A program made the translations under genes and the position numbers. This document shows positions 47,583 through 60,219 of a DNA stretch of 64,000 bases, in pieces; positions within the stretch are counted from its first letter, which is position 1, and each line of letters opens with the position of its first letter. This DNA comes from Artemia franciscana. Lineage: Eukaryota > Arthropoda > Branchiopoda > Anostraca > Artemiidae. Location of the stretch: assembly GCF_032884065.1 (NCBI RefSeq), contig NC_088863.1, positions 60,829,512-60,893,511 of the forward strand, given 5' to 3'. The notes below the pieces were generated by a model, which did not search any database, was not told where the DNA came from, and saw nothing but the letters and a program-made list of their open reading frames with translations.

Positions 47583-49240
47583 CAGTGGTTCCCAATCTTT
47601 TCAAATCCTATAACCCTTAAAAGATTTCCATCGTAGTGTGCCCTCTTCCGTGCAGTACTATTAACCACCTATAATACTTAAAGATATTATTTTTATTTTC
47701 TTCGTCATCTTGATAAAGACTGAGCTTAAAAGGCACAAATTAGAAATATAACACAATTGAAAATTGAGTATATTCATGAGGTTAGAAACAAGACTAAATC
47801 TAACTCAATTCCTTTTTTAAACGAAAATTAAAAGAAAAGGAACGTGTAAGCTACTGCTATAAGCCCAGAAAACAAATCTAGACTTAGATTGGATACACTT
47901 TTTTTTAACATAATCTCAGAGTAACAAAACGTTTTGTATGTTTTGATTTTTTCTCAACTATAAATATTTACGAAGGGACAACTAATACTTTCATTTATGA
48001 ACAGAAAACTTAATAATTCTCAATTAGTTCCTTGAGATTGGGTTGGATCAAAGATTTTTTAAATATGGACACAGCGATGATAGGTAGAGCCTTAAATCTG
48101 GAGCTGGATCAAGTTTATTTTTTTCATTTTTTCTTGATAAATACATAGAAGCGTGGTATAATACCACATTTTGCTTCCTCTGAGAGTTCGACATTGCTGT
48201 CCATCAGAAACTATGAAGTTTGAACTTTATACTGGTTCTTGTGAGGCAGAATTCCCAAAACTGTAGTTTCTTTATCATGGACTTAATCTTATAAGATACC
48301 TTGAAATTGTTGACGTAACTTTTTTTCATATGTTAGTTTCTGAAATATTATCACTTTAGTACGTAATCTGAAACCAATTATAATCATGGAACTTGAAAAT
48401 CAAATGAAACGGCAGATCCTCGAAAAAAACTTGAGCTTAATATTTCCATTCAGACAACCTTGTAAGTACTTTTCCTCGAAATAACCGTCACACCTGTGCG
48501 TGAAAGAGCGGTTCGACATGTAGTCTGTCCATATTTTCACATAACAATATTAACAGGCTTTATTCTGTTGCATTTCCCTCAATATATTTCACAACTTTAA
48601 CTGCTTGGTTAAGAACTTCTTTCAATGACAGAAGAACGAGTTGTGAAGCTAGGCTTTGTCAATGGATAGCGCAATGGCTTCAAAAATATAGGGGGCTATG
48701 TCTTTGGTGCGACTTCTCAAACCTATGTAACAACCAGACATTGACTTACCGCCATCTGACACATCCCCTCTGACAAACAGTATTGTCTGATAAGCGGATT
48801 TTCTCGATGTTGTTTATATGTTTTTTTACTCAAAATAGATTTGACAGTATCTTTACTGCAGTCAGAAATAAAAATTTGAGGGATTAAGTAATACTGAAGA
48901 GTCTGATATTGAATCGTGGAAAAGTTTTAGTCTCTTGAGCGTCACTATTCCGTGATTCAGTTTTCCCACTTATTGTTAATATTAAATTAGCAGCAATCCC
49001 ACCAAAAGCCACAGCTTAAAAAAAGTTTTAGAACCATCACAATTTTCCTACAGTATCAACAAAAATCTGGTGGTTTTAATAATCTTATTGCATAAAAGCT
49101 TAACAAAAGTTTGAAAAACTCTGCGTTTGTGTTCAATATTTAATGTTTTAATGCCCTTTATTGGTCCGTGATGAAATGTAGACTGAAAGTTGTTCCTCGA
49201 AGATTTTTGGTAAAATTGCAGTTTTTTCTTATAGCGCAAA
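47583..49240 (-). pseudogene. hAT transposon with ZBED5-like transposase, decayed
   Basis: The left end CAGTGGTTCCCAATCTTTTC followed by CCTATAACCC is a typical hAT terminus (family knowledge). On the minus strand, broken frames give NIEKIRLSDNTVCQR, then SPLYFEAIALSIDKA, VKVVKYIEGNAT and ENMDRLH. These follow the order of the ZBED5/FAM200-type hAT transposase (SNNTVSRRI, ALSI-x-KA, V-x-x-VN-x-I, LCE-x-M). Stops and shifts occur throughout. The N-terminal frame at 49239 to 49048 may be part of it. The right terminal repeat was not found. Confidence 0.5.
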
Positions 49241-49552
49241 GCATATCCAGATTTAATTCTATTAGGCTACTTAATTTTTAGATTTAGATTCAGGGTAGGT
49301 TTGAAAAACACAAAAAAGAACTGTCGCTGTCACATCCAAATCATTGCGTTGCGTCAAAAGTTTGGATTTATCGGCTTTTGCAAGTATATCAGCATACTAA
49401 AAAAAAACGGATAATCAGAAGGGAGCATAACTCCAAGGCTTATTGACGACGAAACAGCTGGAAATGCAACTGGGGAGACTTGCAGTCATACTTCGTTAGG
49501 CAAAGATGGACGCCCTAAAACTTTTAAAAGAGATGTAATGTTACTGCTATGT
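49241..49552. other. No recognised feature
   Basis: Intergenic sequence between the hAT remnant and a tandem repeat. Confidence 0.3.
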
Positions 49553-50280
49553 TGCTACTGCAACTAACAACAACTCGTTGCACTGCCAAGCCATCTGAAG
49601 CCAAAACAACTGCGGAAGTTCGTTGCGCTGCCACAACTCGTTCCACAACTAACAACAACTTGTTGCTCTGCCAAGCCACCTGAAGCCAACAAAACTGCGG
49701 AAGCTCGTTGCACTGCCACAACTCACAACAACTCGTTCCGCAACAAACAACAACTCGTTGCACTGCCAAGCCATCTGAAGCCAACAAAGCTGCGGAAGCT
49801 CGTTGCACTGCCACAACTCGCAACCGATAGCAAAATAAGTAATATATATACGAATTAAGTCTATACTGTGTGAAGTGGTACCCAAGCAAGCTAACGATTA
49901 TATAAGATGTAGGTAGATCTAGTGATATGAACGCATATGACCTATTGGTCGAACACGTCAGACCCCAAACAACAACAACAAGTGTGGAAAATTCGACCGA
50001 GCAGTGCGAGATTCTCCTCTTTTTAAAACATTTATTTTTTCTGTGCTTATCGAACAAATTAGTATCTTCGGAGGATTCAGGTTCTTTGGACAATTAGCTG
50101 TATTCAGTTACCTGAATACCTACTACAACTAACAACAACTCGTTGCACTACCAAGCCATCTGAAGCCAAAACAACTGCGGAAGTTCGTTGCGCTGCCACA
50201 ACTCGTTCCGCAACTAACAACAACTCGTTGCACTGCCAAGCCACCTGAAGCCAACACAACTGCGGAAGCTCCTCACGTAA
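49553..50280. repeat. Two blocks of an 85 to 95-bp tandem repeat
   Basis: AACAACAACTCGTTGCACTG followed by CCAAGCCATCTGAAGCCA recurs with CCAAG at 49586, 49671 and 49766, then again at 50151 and 50236. About 300 bp of unrelated sequence separates the two blocks. The 189-codon minus-strand frame here (50093 to 49524) is largely repeat-encoded and unlikely to be a gene. Confidence 0.8.
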
Positions 50281-52599
50281 GTGAAATTACTCGCTTGATT
50301 GATCAACTCATTACGCAACATCCGCTCTTCACTTTCATTTGTTCCTAGTTTAAGGAACTTAATTTTCTTAACATTAATTTTCAAACATCCCATTCTTAAG
50401 CCCTGAACTCAAAAATTCTCCAAAAATGATATATTTTACTATCATTTTTTATTTAAGACACAAGTACCGTCCGCATGATCTAAAATATATGCACAAAAAC
50501 AACATCACTATGACAGTATGTTTACTGGGAAAACCTGCTAATTCACAGCCTGTTAAAAAAAAAAGAACATGTGAGTAACATTTTCCATAATAGCTTTAAA
50601 AATTCCATAGAACATTGCTTTAAAAATTTCATAAAACATAGCTATAAAAATTTTCGGAGAAAGTTTCCAAGGTGGCGGGGGAATTCCACGGGGGCAGAAT
50701 CTTCCATATTAAAATGAATTTGATTTGGATATCTTCTCCTACTCTTTGCATACATAATCAAAACATATTAATACGGTAATTTACATATATGTATGGTAAA
50801 ATAAAATTTTATTTAGTCTGGATTAACTCTATAGGGGACGCATAACTTTCGGATAAGAAATCGATGTTCCTATTTTTTGATTCAATATATTATGGTGTTT
50901 TTCTACTTCTCAATGGAAGGGCAAATTTTGGGGAGGGGGAGCAAAATAGTGGCTGCTGGTTAACTGGGGACCAAATACACTGACTATGAAAAACATGCGC
51001 ATAACGAAAAGAAATAAAGATATCACTGCCTTATGCTTCCAAATTAAAAAGTTTGCTTGAGTTCTATTGTTTTATTTTTGCACCATGTTCTGCGGGACAG
51101 TCAAATCGTTCATAATAACCATTTCAGAACGAGGTGCCCTTTAAATTCAATTTTTGTATCCATTTTTATACTAATCTGTTGTTGCTGTGTCAAATATTGG
51201 ACCCCTGAGGAGTGCCCCAAACCCGATCAATTCTTTTTTTATAGAATTTTTTAATTTATAAAAATAGAGATAACCGACTTCATTTGGTTTCTTCATATTG
51301 AAATTATTGTATGCATAGGCCTTAAGGCTGTTGCACCAAAAGGCTCTAAAGACTGGCAGTAAATGTTGCAAAGTTGAGTAACCTAACTGTTGCAAAGTTG
51401 AGAGCTTGATTAACATTTTGAACAATTTTCAAGCTATTAGGAAGAACTTAAGGTCTGGGTATTCAATAGCAGATAAAATCTTTATATAATTTTAAAAGAG
51501 TATATTTCTTAAGTGGCTTAAAAGATCCAAAAGTCTCGGATTTCAAATATTCCTTACAAGAATATTCTCTGTTTCTTTGTGATATAAATCTGAAACAGCA
51601 CCTATAATTTAAAATAATAGATGCTAAAATAACAATGTATAAATTGTCCATAAAAATTTTAATGCCCGTTTGTGGTGGTAATATCAATACTCTAACATCA
51701 CGACTGACTATTCTTCAATTGAGATATACACATATATGCATGAGAAATAGGAAAACTTGGTATATTCGCTCACGAGAAGAATTCAGGGTCTGAAATATCC
51801 CATTTTCTGCATGAAAAAAAAAATCTTTCAACTCTTCTAAGATACAATTTCAAAATTATCTTGAGATTTATTTTATTTTTGCAAAACGAATCAGAAGGTG
51901 AATTTGTCTAGACTACTTAGAGAATTCCTAAACATAAGATGCAAATTAGATAATTGGTCCTCAAAAATTTGAGCATGCCTTTTAAAGGACCGTCATTGTA
52001 ACTAAAGGGAACAAATGCCTTAACCACACGTTTGTTAATCTATGCAAATAGATTGTTTAAAAAAATGACATCAATTCCTAAAGGTCTCAATAACTTTTTA
52101 ATTTTCCATGTTATAATTATAACAGAGTAATTGTTTAAATTACATCTTATTATCAGTAAAGCGCAAACGTCACTCTGACCCTTAGAACGTTTAGGAGAGC
52201 GGTAGCCAGGCTCTTATTTGGGGTTATTTCTCTTCATATTAAGTTGGATTTAACTACTCATTTTAGTTCCTGTTCCTTTTAGGATCCATTTATGCATGCA
52301 TAGCATAATCTGTTGATTAGCAATATACATTAATTTCTGTTAGCTTTGAGTTTTAATAATTTCATGTCTTGATTTCTGCTTGTCTTAAAATTTTTATATG
52401 ACTGTTTATTTTTCTTTGAAAATAACTTTTTTGCAGATAACTTTTTTTTAACATCAATTTCAGCTCAGATTTTAATAGCCATACTGGTTAATTTTAGGAA
52501 TATTTGTAGTTTTTGTGGAGTTTATTTAAGATTTTGGACAAAATTTGATTTGAATACTGAATTAAAATATTCGACCAGCAGTATTTCCTGCAATAATAT
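50281..52599. other. No recognised feature
   Basis: Long AT-rich intergenic stretch. Several 60 to 85-codon frames have no recognised domain. Confidence 0.3.
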
Positions 52600-53158
52600 T
52601 TTGCTTTTATTTTTACTATGGAATTTGGGGTCTTTGTGGAAAAAAGGGGTGTGGGAGGGGGGCCAGTTATCTGAAATTTTTTTCGGTCACTTAAAAAGGC
52701 CACTGGAACTTTTAATTTCTGTTTAAATGAGGCTTCTCTAGATATTTTACGACCATTGGTCCAATTTGAAATTATCCCGAAATTAAAACTATAATAAACA
52801 TGTATCCGTAATCTTTCTTCTAGTAAAATAAAAATTTTACATTTTTGCAGGCGTGAGCTTGTAACCTCTGCAGTGTCGTTCTCGGATACGCTGAATATGA
52901 TTGTCCGATTTTCATTAAGGTTCCTTGAATTTTTGCATGTGTTTAACCTCCTTTTCCGAAATCAGGCAAGTTTTCTCCAGGCTCGAAGCTTTCGATGGCT
53001 GAAAATTAAACTTAAGGGATTTTATATATTTGTGATCAGCATAAAAAGCCAATTCTTTCGATGTATCTACTGATATAAAAATTCTGTTGTTTTACAGTTT
53101 CGGTTACTACTGAGCCGAGCCGCTCCTTACTTATAGTTCGTTGCCATGAACTGTTTGA
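52600..53158 (+). repeat. R1 fragment, hairpin end
   Basis: From the GGGTGTGGGAGGGGGGCCAG module through ATACGCTGAATATGATTGTC to ACTGAGCCGAGCCGCTCCTT and TTCGTTGCCATGAACTGTTT. The palindromic half is absent. Confidence 0.6.
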
Positions 53159-53269
53159 TATCAAAATGCCTTAATTGTTTTTGAGGTAAGACCTAGTAAA
53201 GAATGATCCACGTTCTCGTCACTTTTACTCGAGCCAATCTTTAATTACTTCCCTGGCATGATCAACTGA

Positions 53270-54345
53270 TTTTTTGCAACTGAAATTGAAGAGCTACATT
53301 AAAAATTAAAATGAGTAGAAATTACCCTTTATATGAGGGGGGCTGCCCTTTCCTAAACCATCACTAGTTACGTCAAAGTTTTCTAGAACTTTAATTAAGG
53401 TTCTTATATCAACTGAACAGCCCTTCCGTTCCAAGAGTAGTTCTTTGAAGATTGGTAAAAGGATTAAGGACAGAAAAATAAGGTTTGGCTCAAAAAGCGA
53501 GGGTTGAGGAAGCTGCAGTCCCCTTAATAGAAGGAATAGTTTCTGTTCGTTTTTTGTTTTATTGTTGCTCCTTTTTTTCAGTTCCCAAATCATTGCTTCC
53601 TCATTGAAAATTCTCCCTTAACAATTATCCCATAAAAATTTTCTCCTTACTTTCATTTGAAAATTTCTCTTTATTTCTTATTTTTATTTCCCATTATTTT
53701 TCAAATCTTGACAGGAACCCTCCCCTTTTTCGTGGAGAATTTCCACCAGCGATACCCCTCCCCGTAGAAAGGCCCCCCTCGAAACATTTCCGTATATTTA
53801 AAAATAAAAGATATTATATGCAAACAATGGGGAAATTGCATCACTGTGAAATAAACGGGCGACGGAGGGGGGCTAGTTGCCCTCTAATGTTTTTGACCCT
53901 ATCGAACCCTCTCCCAATCTTCTAGCACCGTTTTTTTTTTTGATGCGATCAACCCTGAAAAAACAACAAGAATACAAAAAACACATACCCATTTTTTCTC
54001 TTCTGACAAAAAAAAAAAAATAATAAAAAAAAATACAAAATTCCGCATTTTTGCAGAGACAACGTATAAACCTCTATAAAAGGGGTTATATTCAGAATCT
54101 GATGGTGTGATTTTAATTGAGATTGCTTGACTCTTCTTGGGTGTTTTCTTTTTTTTCGAAAATCGGGCGAAATTTTTCCGGCTCGAAGCTTTCGGTGGAA
54201 CATTAAACTTAACGAATTTTATATTTTTGTAATCAGCATAAAAGGCAATTCTTTTGATGTATTAATTATTATTAAAATTACTATTTTCTGAGTTTCGGTT
54301 ACTATTGGGGTGAGTCCACCTTGCTTACAGATCGTTACGACAAAC
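53270..54345 (+). repeat. R1 element, shortened and diverged (R1-d)
   Basis: It starts with a decayed palindrome flank (AACTGAAATTGAAGAGCTAC), and has GTTTTATTGTTGCTCCTTTT, C-rich modules and AGTTTCGGTTACTATTGGG. It ends with ATCGTTACGACAAACTGTTT. Confidence 0.6.
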
Positions 54346-55084
54346 TGTTTGGTTCCGTTTAGCTCGCTCTCTTCAGACCATTAAGTTAAGAATGCGACTC
54401 AAGTTTCTACATATAATGACTTATAACCGCCACCAAATGAGCCCTTAAAGAGCTATCTATGATGTTCCAGTGCCCCGGTGGAAAATAAGAATAAAAAACA
54501 GGAAAACCGTAGACTCATCAGTGCTACCCATGCAAAAAAGTGATTTCCCTTTCTGTTCGGGCTAGAGGTTTCTAGATTAGGGTTATCAACAATTGCGATT
54601 TCATTGGTTTGCTTTTCGTTTCGATCCAGCGAAATTTTCGAGGGTTTCACGCTTTTTTTCAAAATTCCTGAAAACTTGCTTTAGAAATGACATATTCCTA
54701 TTGAGATTAATAAAAATTCTAGCTGCCACTTCTAAATCAGCTACAAAGGAAAATTTTCCAGACTAGACAGTTTTATCAAAGACAAACAATTTTTAAACGT
54801 CTGGCTACTATTGGCAATGGCTCGTTCTTTAGATGGTTGCAGCAGTCACTGCAACCATGATGAAATCTCTTGCAGTTATAAGATTTTATACTGGCTGGAC
54901 CCCTAGGAGAAAAGGATGAAAGACCATGCCAAATATTGAAAACTGTCGGAAAAAAGGGTGGGAGATATGGACAAAATTTTAACCCTTACATTCTGTATTT
55001 CCTAAAATTTCTCTTATTTGATAAACTTCGACCGAGTGACAATACTGATACTGGACTTGGTTTCCATTGGCCTAATTATTAGAT
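54346..55084. other. No recognised feature
   Basis: Intergenic sequence between two R1 copies. The minus-strand frame at 54453 to 54662 has no recognised domain. Confidence 0.3.
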
Positions 55085-56848
55085 TAAATAAAAAAAACAA
55101 ATTTTTTTAAACTGAAAGTAAGAAGCGACATTAAAGCTTAAAACGAACAGGAATTACTGCTTCCTTATCAACGCCCCGCTCTTTACACTAAAGTTTGACT
55201 CTTTCTCTCAACTCTTATTTTTAAAACGGTAAAAAACTTTAGCGCAAAGAGCGGGGCGTTTATGAGGAAGAAGCTCCTTTCATATACGAAGTAATTTCTG
55301 TTCGTTTTAAGTTTTAATGTCGCTCCTTACTTTCAGTTAAAAAAAAGTTGTTTTTTTTTTAAATTTAATTTCTGAACGTTTTTGAATCAATGCATGTTTT
55401 GATTTTGGCTCTCCGCAGAGGAATAATTAAAACGAAATTTGTATAATTATTTTTTTGTTGGCTAAATGGCTTTCTCATAGTTTTGATCGAAAGGTTTTGA
55501 GAAAAAAAGAGCGGGAGAGAAAGCCTAGTTGCCCTCCGATTTTTTGGTTTCTTAAAAAGGCAACTAGAACTTTTAATTTTACGAATGTTTTTATTAGTAA
55601 AAGATACACGTAACTTATAAATTAGCTTACGTAACGAACTTTTGTATTCTCATGTTTTTATTACATATATGACGGGGTTCACCCCCTCGTTAGTACCTCG
55701 CTCTTTACACTTAAGCTTAAATTTTGTCCCAATTCATTAAGAACGACCCCTGAATCACAAAAGCCGTAGAATAAATAGTTGAAATTACTAAAAATACTTT
55801 AGCGTAAAGAGCGAGGTATTAGGAGGAGGTGAGCCCCTAATATACGTAATAATTTCTGTTCGTTTTAAGTTTTAATGCTGCTCCTTACTTCCAGCTGAAA
55901 AAACTTTTTCATATTTATTTTTTCATTATTTTTTTTTTAAATAATGCTATAGAATCCCTTCATGGAAATTTTCTTCCCCCATGACAAATTCCTCGATGGA
56001 AAGTTCTCACAACATATCCCCCTCTTCTCAACCCCTCCCCCCAACTAAAAAATCCTGCGCTCCCTTCATGGAAATTTTCTTCCCCCATGACAAATTTCTC
56101 CATGAAAAGTTCCCTCCACATATCCCCCTCTTTTCAACCCCTCCCCCAACCAAAAAATTCCCTTAAATGTCTATACACTTCCCAATAACCATTACTATAT
56201 GTAAGCACCTGTCAAAGTTTGTAACTTGTAGCCCCTCCCATGGGGACTGTGGGGGAGTAAGTTGTCCCCAAAGTCATAGTTATAAGGTTTTTCGACTACG
56301 CTGAATAAAATGGCTATCTCAGAATTTTGATCCGCTGATTTTGGGAAAATAATTAGCGTGGGAGGGGGCCTAAGTACCATCCAATTTTTGTTCACTTAAA
56401 AAGGGCACTAGAACTTTTCATTTCCGTTCGAATTAGCCCTCTAGGACCACTGGGTCGATACGATCACCCCTGGAAAAAAACAAAACAAAAAAACAACCCA
56501 AACAAATAAACACGCATCCGTGATCTGCCTACTGGTAAAAAATACAAAATTCCACATTTTTGTAGTACCTACAATAGGGTTCTCTGATACGCTGAATGTG
56601 ATGATGCGATTTTCGTTAAGATTCTATGATTTTAGGGGGTGTTTCCTCCTATTTTCTAAAATAAGGCAAATTTTCCCAGGCTCGTAACTTTTGATGGGTA
56701 AGACTAAACTTGATGAAACTTATATATTTAAAGTCAGCATTAAAATATGATTCTTTTGATGTAGCTATTGGTATCCATTTTTTAGAGTTTTGATTACTAT
56801 TGAGCCGGGTCGCTCCTTACTACAGTTCGTTACCACGAATTGTTTGAT
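55085..56848 (+). repeat. R1 element, long copy (R1-e)
   Basis: Same order as R1-c: palindrome (55085 to 55370), second palindromic module (about 55660 to 55860), then a partly duplicated CTTCATGGAAATTTTCTTCC block at 55960 and 56065, C-rich modules and the terminal hairpin ACAGTTCGTTACCACGAATT. Flanks do not show a clear target duplication. Confidence 0.8.
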
Positions 56849-57599
56849 GGAAAAGTTTAGAAGACAATTGGATTAACATAAAATAGCTGTAGTCGTAATA
56901 ACGACTGCGTTGAAGTAAGACAAAGCAAAATTTAGGACATCGCGCTAAATACCATGCAGAGGCCCCCATTCTACACTATTCCTTAAAAAAAAGGGATCGC
57001 TACAATTTCAGATTACTCAACTATAAACCAATCAATCTCATTTTGTTCTATGTAGTTTGGAGTTTTTATAATCACTTTGATTTTGTTTTTGGTTAAAGTC
57101 TGAGAACAGAGATTGAGTCTCAACAAGCCAAACGATGACGTGGCAAAGAAAAAGTCTAACCTAACTTAATTACTTAGTTAACTTAATTATTTAATTAATA
57201 ATTACTTTATGACAATACTGCAGTGAGCCTGAAGAAGCGTAAATCCGGTGAGTATTTCCTCCGTCATTTTGTTTCTTAGCTACGTTCTCATTCTTCTCCA
57301 TGTAGAAAGACTTTGGTCAGCATACAATTTATTGTCAGAAATACTGACCTTAAAAGAGTACAGCGTTTCAACAGAAAACAGCTTTCCAAGTCCAAAACAA
57401 TAATATTCAACTGTGAAATACAAACTGACCGTGTAAAATATTCTTCGTGTAAATTGAATCTAAGCTACATGGTTACTTTGGTCACCCTGTTACATTTTCT
57501 TTTGCTCGCTTTCACTCTCCCGACACTTCACTGCCTGCTGGGTAAGAAGATCCTGAACATAGCTTGCTGCAGTCAAGATGCAGTTCTAACGACGTATAA
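56849..57599. other. No recognised feature
   Basis: Intergenic. The plus-strand frame 57313 to 57603 overlaps the start of the DUF4371 fragment in another frame and has no recognised domain. Confidence 0.3.
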
Positions 57600-58200
57600 T
57601 TAGCTTTTGACAATTTTCCAAAAAATTCTACTTATATATCTAAAGATTCACAAAATGAGTTTTTGCATATATCTGCGGGAATAGTTCTGGAAAAAATTGT
57701 TGAGGAAGTCATTGAAGAAAATGAAAGGCTTTTCGCTTTAATTGTTGATGAAGCTGGAGACATAAGTACAAAGGAACAAATATCTATTTGGATCAGACAT
57801 ACAAACAAAACAAAGGTGTTTGAATGGTTTTTATGATTTTTTTTTTTAGCCTTTTGAGCTAACTGCAAAAGCTCTTTGCTAAAAATATTAAGTTTGTTTT
57901 TGAAGGGAATGGCTTGAATACAAAATAAATGTATTGACCAGGCTTACATTCATGGTGCATCTATAATGAGAAGGCATCGTAACAGGTTAATATAATCCAA
58001 AAACTTTATACTGTTCAAACCCTTTTAGAATCACGACTAACCCTAAGGCGTGTCTGTTGTTGCAGTGATTTCGAAACAAAATTGCTTAGCTGCGAAAAAT
58101 AAACTGGCTTTGATATCCACACTTTTTGATGCTTCGACTACTTACGAGATGCCAAGCTACAAAATTCATTAAGGACTTTAGGCAGGCAGATTGAGTATCC
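57600..58200 (+). pseudogene. DUF4371-type hAT transposase fragment
   Basis: A frame without a start Met, from 57600 to a stop at 57834, reads KNSTYISKDSQNEFLHISAG, then EKIVEEVIEENERLFALIVD, EAGDISTKEQISIWIRH. This matches the DUF4371 part of ZMYM1-like hAT transposases: NATYIS-x-x-IQNE, then V-D-E-x-x-DIS-x-KEQ with the first catalytic Asp (family knowledge). Further pieces follow in shifted frames (GNGLNTK, CIDQAYIHGASIM). No zinc finger or C-terminal dimerisation part remains. Confidence 0.6.
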
Positions 58201-59290
58201 TCAAATCCTCCTCAAACTTGCGTTGATCTTGCAATGAAGTCACGGAAATCTAGTGCTATAACTTATCCCCTAAAGATTTGTCCGGATATAGCCTATAGGT
58301 GAGTTTCGAAATTCAAATTTTGTCGTTTTATTTTATACTCCTTAATATAATAGTAGGGAAAATAGCTTCCTTTTCAGAGTGTATTATGCAGCTCACAAAG
58401 GATTGGGTTTTTCTCGAAAACGTTTTTACGCGATATCTTGACCTGAAAAAAAGAAAATATTAAAATCTAAATAAGTTTTCGCTAGCACTTTTCATATGAA
58501 TAGATAAGTTTATATAATAAAACATCTAAATGACATCTAAGTTTATATATGACATCTAACATGCAACAGCATAGTAACATTCAATAGAAATCTGATGAAA
58601 AGCCTGAGTACACCTAAACATACAGTACAAAGAAACACATTATACACATTTTACATAAAAAGCACGCTTAAAAAACACAAAAAGAAATTGGGTGTCTATC
58701 ATTTTAAAACGACTAAACCTATGTGTTTATACATTTTAAGCATAGGTTTTATCTTTTTTATCGTAAGTGAAAAAAACACTATAACAGCTCTCCTGAGTTT
58801 GCTAGCAAGAATCGGGTCAAGTTTACTGTGATGGTCATTCTCCATATACGACTACTATTTTTATAAGCGAGCAATAATTGTGTATTTTTTTTTTTCTTAA
58901 AAATGGCATAATATTTTTTGGGAAAATTTGCATCTTCAGATATTCTGGCCTAAACGATCTAGATATGTCAGAATTTCGAGAAAATTCGTTGAGCTTTAAT
59001 TTTGGAAAAAAAAAATTTCATGAATTGGCGTCACTTTTGTATACATCACTATTGCAATGACATCGACACAGTTTTGTGGAAAAATTAAATGTTTACATGC
59101 ATGGAGAAGTTTATAGTAAATTGCTTACAAAGCCAAAACTGGTAAAAGCAAAAATATTTGTATATATTTTAACAAGGGATTAAAACAATTCGGAGCAATT
59201 AACGAATAAACGATAAAACAATTCGGAGCAAGCAAACGAGACAAAAACAAGTAATACAAATAGGTAATAAACCTGCTTGGACATGTGGCT
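58201..59290. other. No recognised gene
   Basis: AT-rich. A segment at 58880 to 59060 (GAAAATTCGTTGAGCTTTAA) resembles 8695 to 8720 (GAAAATTCGTTCAGAGCTTT) after the STPR-like frame, suggesting that another part of the same element lies here. Confidence 0.3.
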
Positions 59291-59360
59291 TTGCCACAGC
59301 AGGGATTGAACCTATAAACCTCTGATCAAGAGGCCCACTATCATCCACCGTACTGTGACA
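59291..59360 (-). ncRNA. tRNA-like sequence, possible tRNA-derived SINE head or pseudo-tRNA
   Basis: On the minus strand, TGTCACA and TGTGGCA form a 7-bp acceptor-like stem. GCCTC/TTGATCA/GAGGT forms an anticodon arm, and GGTTCAATCC is a good B box. The D arm (GGATGATAGTGG, an A-box-like word) pairs poorly, the variable loop is too short, and base 37 is a pyrimidine. It is therefore not an intact tRNA gene. The anticodon position reads GAT. Confidence 0.3.
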
Positions 59361-59449
59361 AAGTATTTAATAATTTGATTTTTCCACAAAACTGTGTATA
59401 TACTTCGGATAAAGAATTGTAAGGGCCTGTCTGACCAATTCAAGAGGAT

Positions 59450-59830
59450 AAGGTAAAGGGTATTGAAAAAAAGTCTTAAGTAATGATCAATGGGAATGAA
59501 GATGGAGTCGGTACACTTGCGTCAGTTAAAGTTGCAACGGGTCAAAAACAAAAGGGAAGAACAAAGAAATATCCAATTTCAAGACAATCGGCAGCAAGAA
59601 GTAAAACAATCAAAATAAAAGTGAAGAACAAAGAAATATGCGGTAACAACACATGCGAGAACAAGGAGTAGAACGAATTAGAAATAAAAATGAAGAACAA
59701 AGAAATACACAGCCAAAAGATATGCCACAGTGAGAATTAACAGATGAGCGGCTAGCAGACAAGTGGCAGCAAGAATTACAAGTGACAGCGAGAAAGTGAG
59801 TGTTACTCAGTGCTTCCATTGTCCCCGAAT
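59450..59830 (+). pseudogene. Third STPR-like repeat remnant
   Basis: Degenerate units of AGTGAAGAACAAAGAAATAT with lead-in AAGGTAAAGGGTATTG, as in the copy at 8950. It ends with TGACAGCGAGAAAGTGAGTG. Many stops; no intact frame. Confidence 0.45.
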
Positions 59831-60219
59831 TTTCGGGGATTTCCCCGAAAATCGAGAAAAATCCCCGAAAAGAAATGTCGTTCCCCGAATCCCAGAAAAC
59901 TCCCCGAAAATCTTTCGTTTCCCATGATCTACCCGAAATAGAGTTAGTGGAAGGCTCACTGTTAGCTCCACAATTTTAATATTGTTTTGCACCTTTATAC
60001 TATGGTACACTGGCGAACGTATGATATTGAAAAATATAAAACGGAATTGAGCTTATAGTTTGGAAATTCAAATCATCTAAGCATTGGAGAGTTCAAGATT
60101 AACCGGTTGGATATAATATCTTCTGCTTCAAGTTATACATATCTAGTGAGTATTGGTGATTCTTCGTATTTCCTTGATTATTTTACCATACCTACACTTT
60201 AGACATGTGATTGCAGCTG
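59831..60219. other. CCCCGAAAA-rich patch and featureless DNA
   Basis: From about 59822 to 59912 the words CCCCGAA and its complement TTCGGGG recur, with a small palindrome CCCCGAATTTTCGGGG. The remainder shows nothing recognisable. Confidence 0.4.

Noticed and set aside
49524..50093. 189-codon minus-strand frame as a gene
   Set aside because: About half of it is encoded by the 85 to 95-bp tandem repeat, and the rest shows no domain.
59291..59360. Functional tRNA gene
   Set aside because: Poor D arm, short variable loop, a pyrimidine at position 37 and an unusual GAT anticodon for a nuclear gene.
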